The position numbers were made by a program, and so were the translations under genes. Below are positions 63,683 through 64,000 of a DNA stretch of 64,000 bases, one piece after another; position 1 is the stretch's first letter; every line of letters starts with the position of its first letter. A model generated the notes under the pieces. That model was not told the DNA's origin. It saw only the letters and a list, made by a program, of their open reading frames with translations, and did no database searches. This DNA comes from Mucilaginibacter flavus (GTDB taxonomy: Bacteria; Bacteroidota; Bacteroidia; Sphingobacteriales; Sphingobacteriaceae): contig NZ_JAUFPS010000096.1 of the NCBI RefSeq assembly GCF_030409315.1, forward strand, positions 1 through 64,000, written 5' to 3'.

Positions 63683-64000
63683 ATGAGGAACTTACTATTT
63701 ATAGGTATTGCAGCATTGGTTACATTAAACTCCTGCACTTCAAAACCGGATAAACTTCCTGTTTTGGGGAATAAACAACCTGTCACTAAAATGGTCGATG
63801 GAAAGCAAGTTACCGATACTGCTTACGCAACAATTCCTGATTTTAAATTTGTTAACCAGTATGGCGATACCATCACTGCTAAAAATTTGAACGGCAAAAT
63901 ATACGTGGCCGATTTTTTCTTTACTACCTGCCCGTCCATTTGCCCGGTTATGCACCGCAATATGCTTAACGTTTATAAAGAGTTTAAGGATGATGATAAC
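63683..64000 (+). CDS. SCO1/SenC-family copper chaperone (partial, cut by window)
   Basis: Lipoprotein signal 'MRNLLFIGIAALVTLNSC', then the thioredoxin-like fold with the copper-binding 'FFTTCPSICPVM' (CxxxC) at about 79-90. The gene continues past the window end. SCO proteins deliver copper to cytochrome c oxidase or act as thiol reductants. Confidence 0.9.
   Translation, partial: MRNLLFIGIAALVTLNSCTSKPDKLPVLGNKQPVTKMVDGKQVTDTAYATIPDFKFVNQYGDTITAKNLNGKIYVADFFFTTCPSICPVMHRNMLNVYKEFKDDDN

Overview
The window looks like chromosomal DNA from a member of the Bacteroidota, most likely Sphingobacteriaceae (Mucilaginibacter/Pedobacter-like). Grounds: a TonB-dependent receptor operon with surface lipoproteins, many lipoprotein signal peptides ending in SC, several TTG starts, few Shine-Dalgarno sequences, moderate-to-low GC, and a gyrA gene followed directly by two TPR genes. 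The assignment is inferred from gene content; there is no rRNA gene in the window.

0-10 kb: an SRPBCC protein, a serine hydrolase, a small HhH-like protein, then a five-gene minus-strand cobalamin uptake operon. It has a BtuB-type receptor, three BtuG-like beta-propeller lipoproteins and one further surface lipoprotein, and is headed by a clear cobalamin riboswitch. 10-24.6 kb: housekeeping and metabolic genes (cyanase, AraC regulator, sirtuin, DUF71 ATPase, CrtA-like protein, free methionine sulfoxide reductase, 3-methyladenine glycosylase, kynureninase, bestrophin, HDAC-like deacetylase, MATE pump, AlbA_2 protein, GNAT, SDR).

24.75-35.96 kb: the main discovery. About 11.2 kb of tightly packed genes, all on the minus strand, are bounded by two direct 28-bp sites resembling the Xer recombination site dif. 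The right one has an XerD arm identical to that of E. coli dif. The block encodes a gpII/X-type (Phage_CRI-like) replication initiator, a row of small single-span membrane proteins, a 304-residue capsid candidate, a lysozyme with a C-terminal membrane anchor, a ribbon-helix-helix protein, and two non-coding intervals full of hairpins. There is no integrase, terminase, portal, tail gene, Zot or any P-loop ATPase. The best reading is a provirus of a small, tailless, membrane-containing, circular ssDNA phage related in plan to Flavobacterium phage FLiP (Finnlakeviridae), integrated at the chromosomal dif by host XerC/XerD. If so, the window spans the replication terminus. The virus-family assignment is inference from architecture, not from a sequence search.

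36-64 kb: gyrA with two TPR genes, hemF, an MFS transporter, a cold shock protein, a 1-Cys peroxiredoxin, trehalose metabolism (GH15 enzyme convergent with a fused OtsA-OtsB), a recent tandem duplication of an exported PepSY-like protein, an SDR, Ohr, an exported SAM hydrolase-like protein, Hsp20, a thioesterase, rhomboid protease, a GlcD-like oxidase with folB, an acyl-CoA dehydrogenase, a TPR-linked histidine kinase, a GH1 beta-glucosidase, and a SCO-family copper protein cut by the window end. Most convergent gene pairs with a gap are separated by long near-perfect inverted repeats, each with an unrelated sequence, that probably act as bidirectional terminators.
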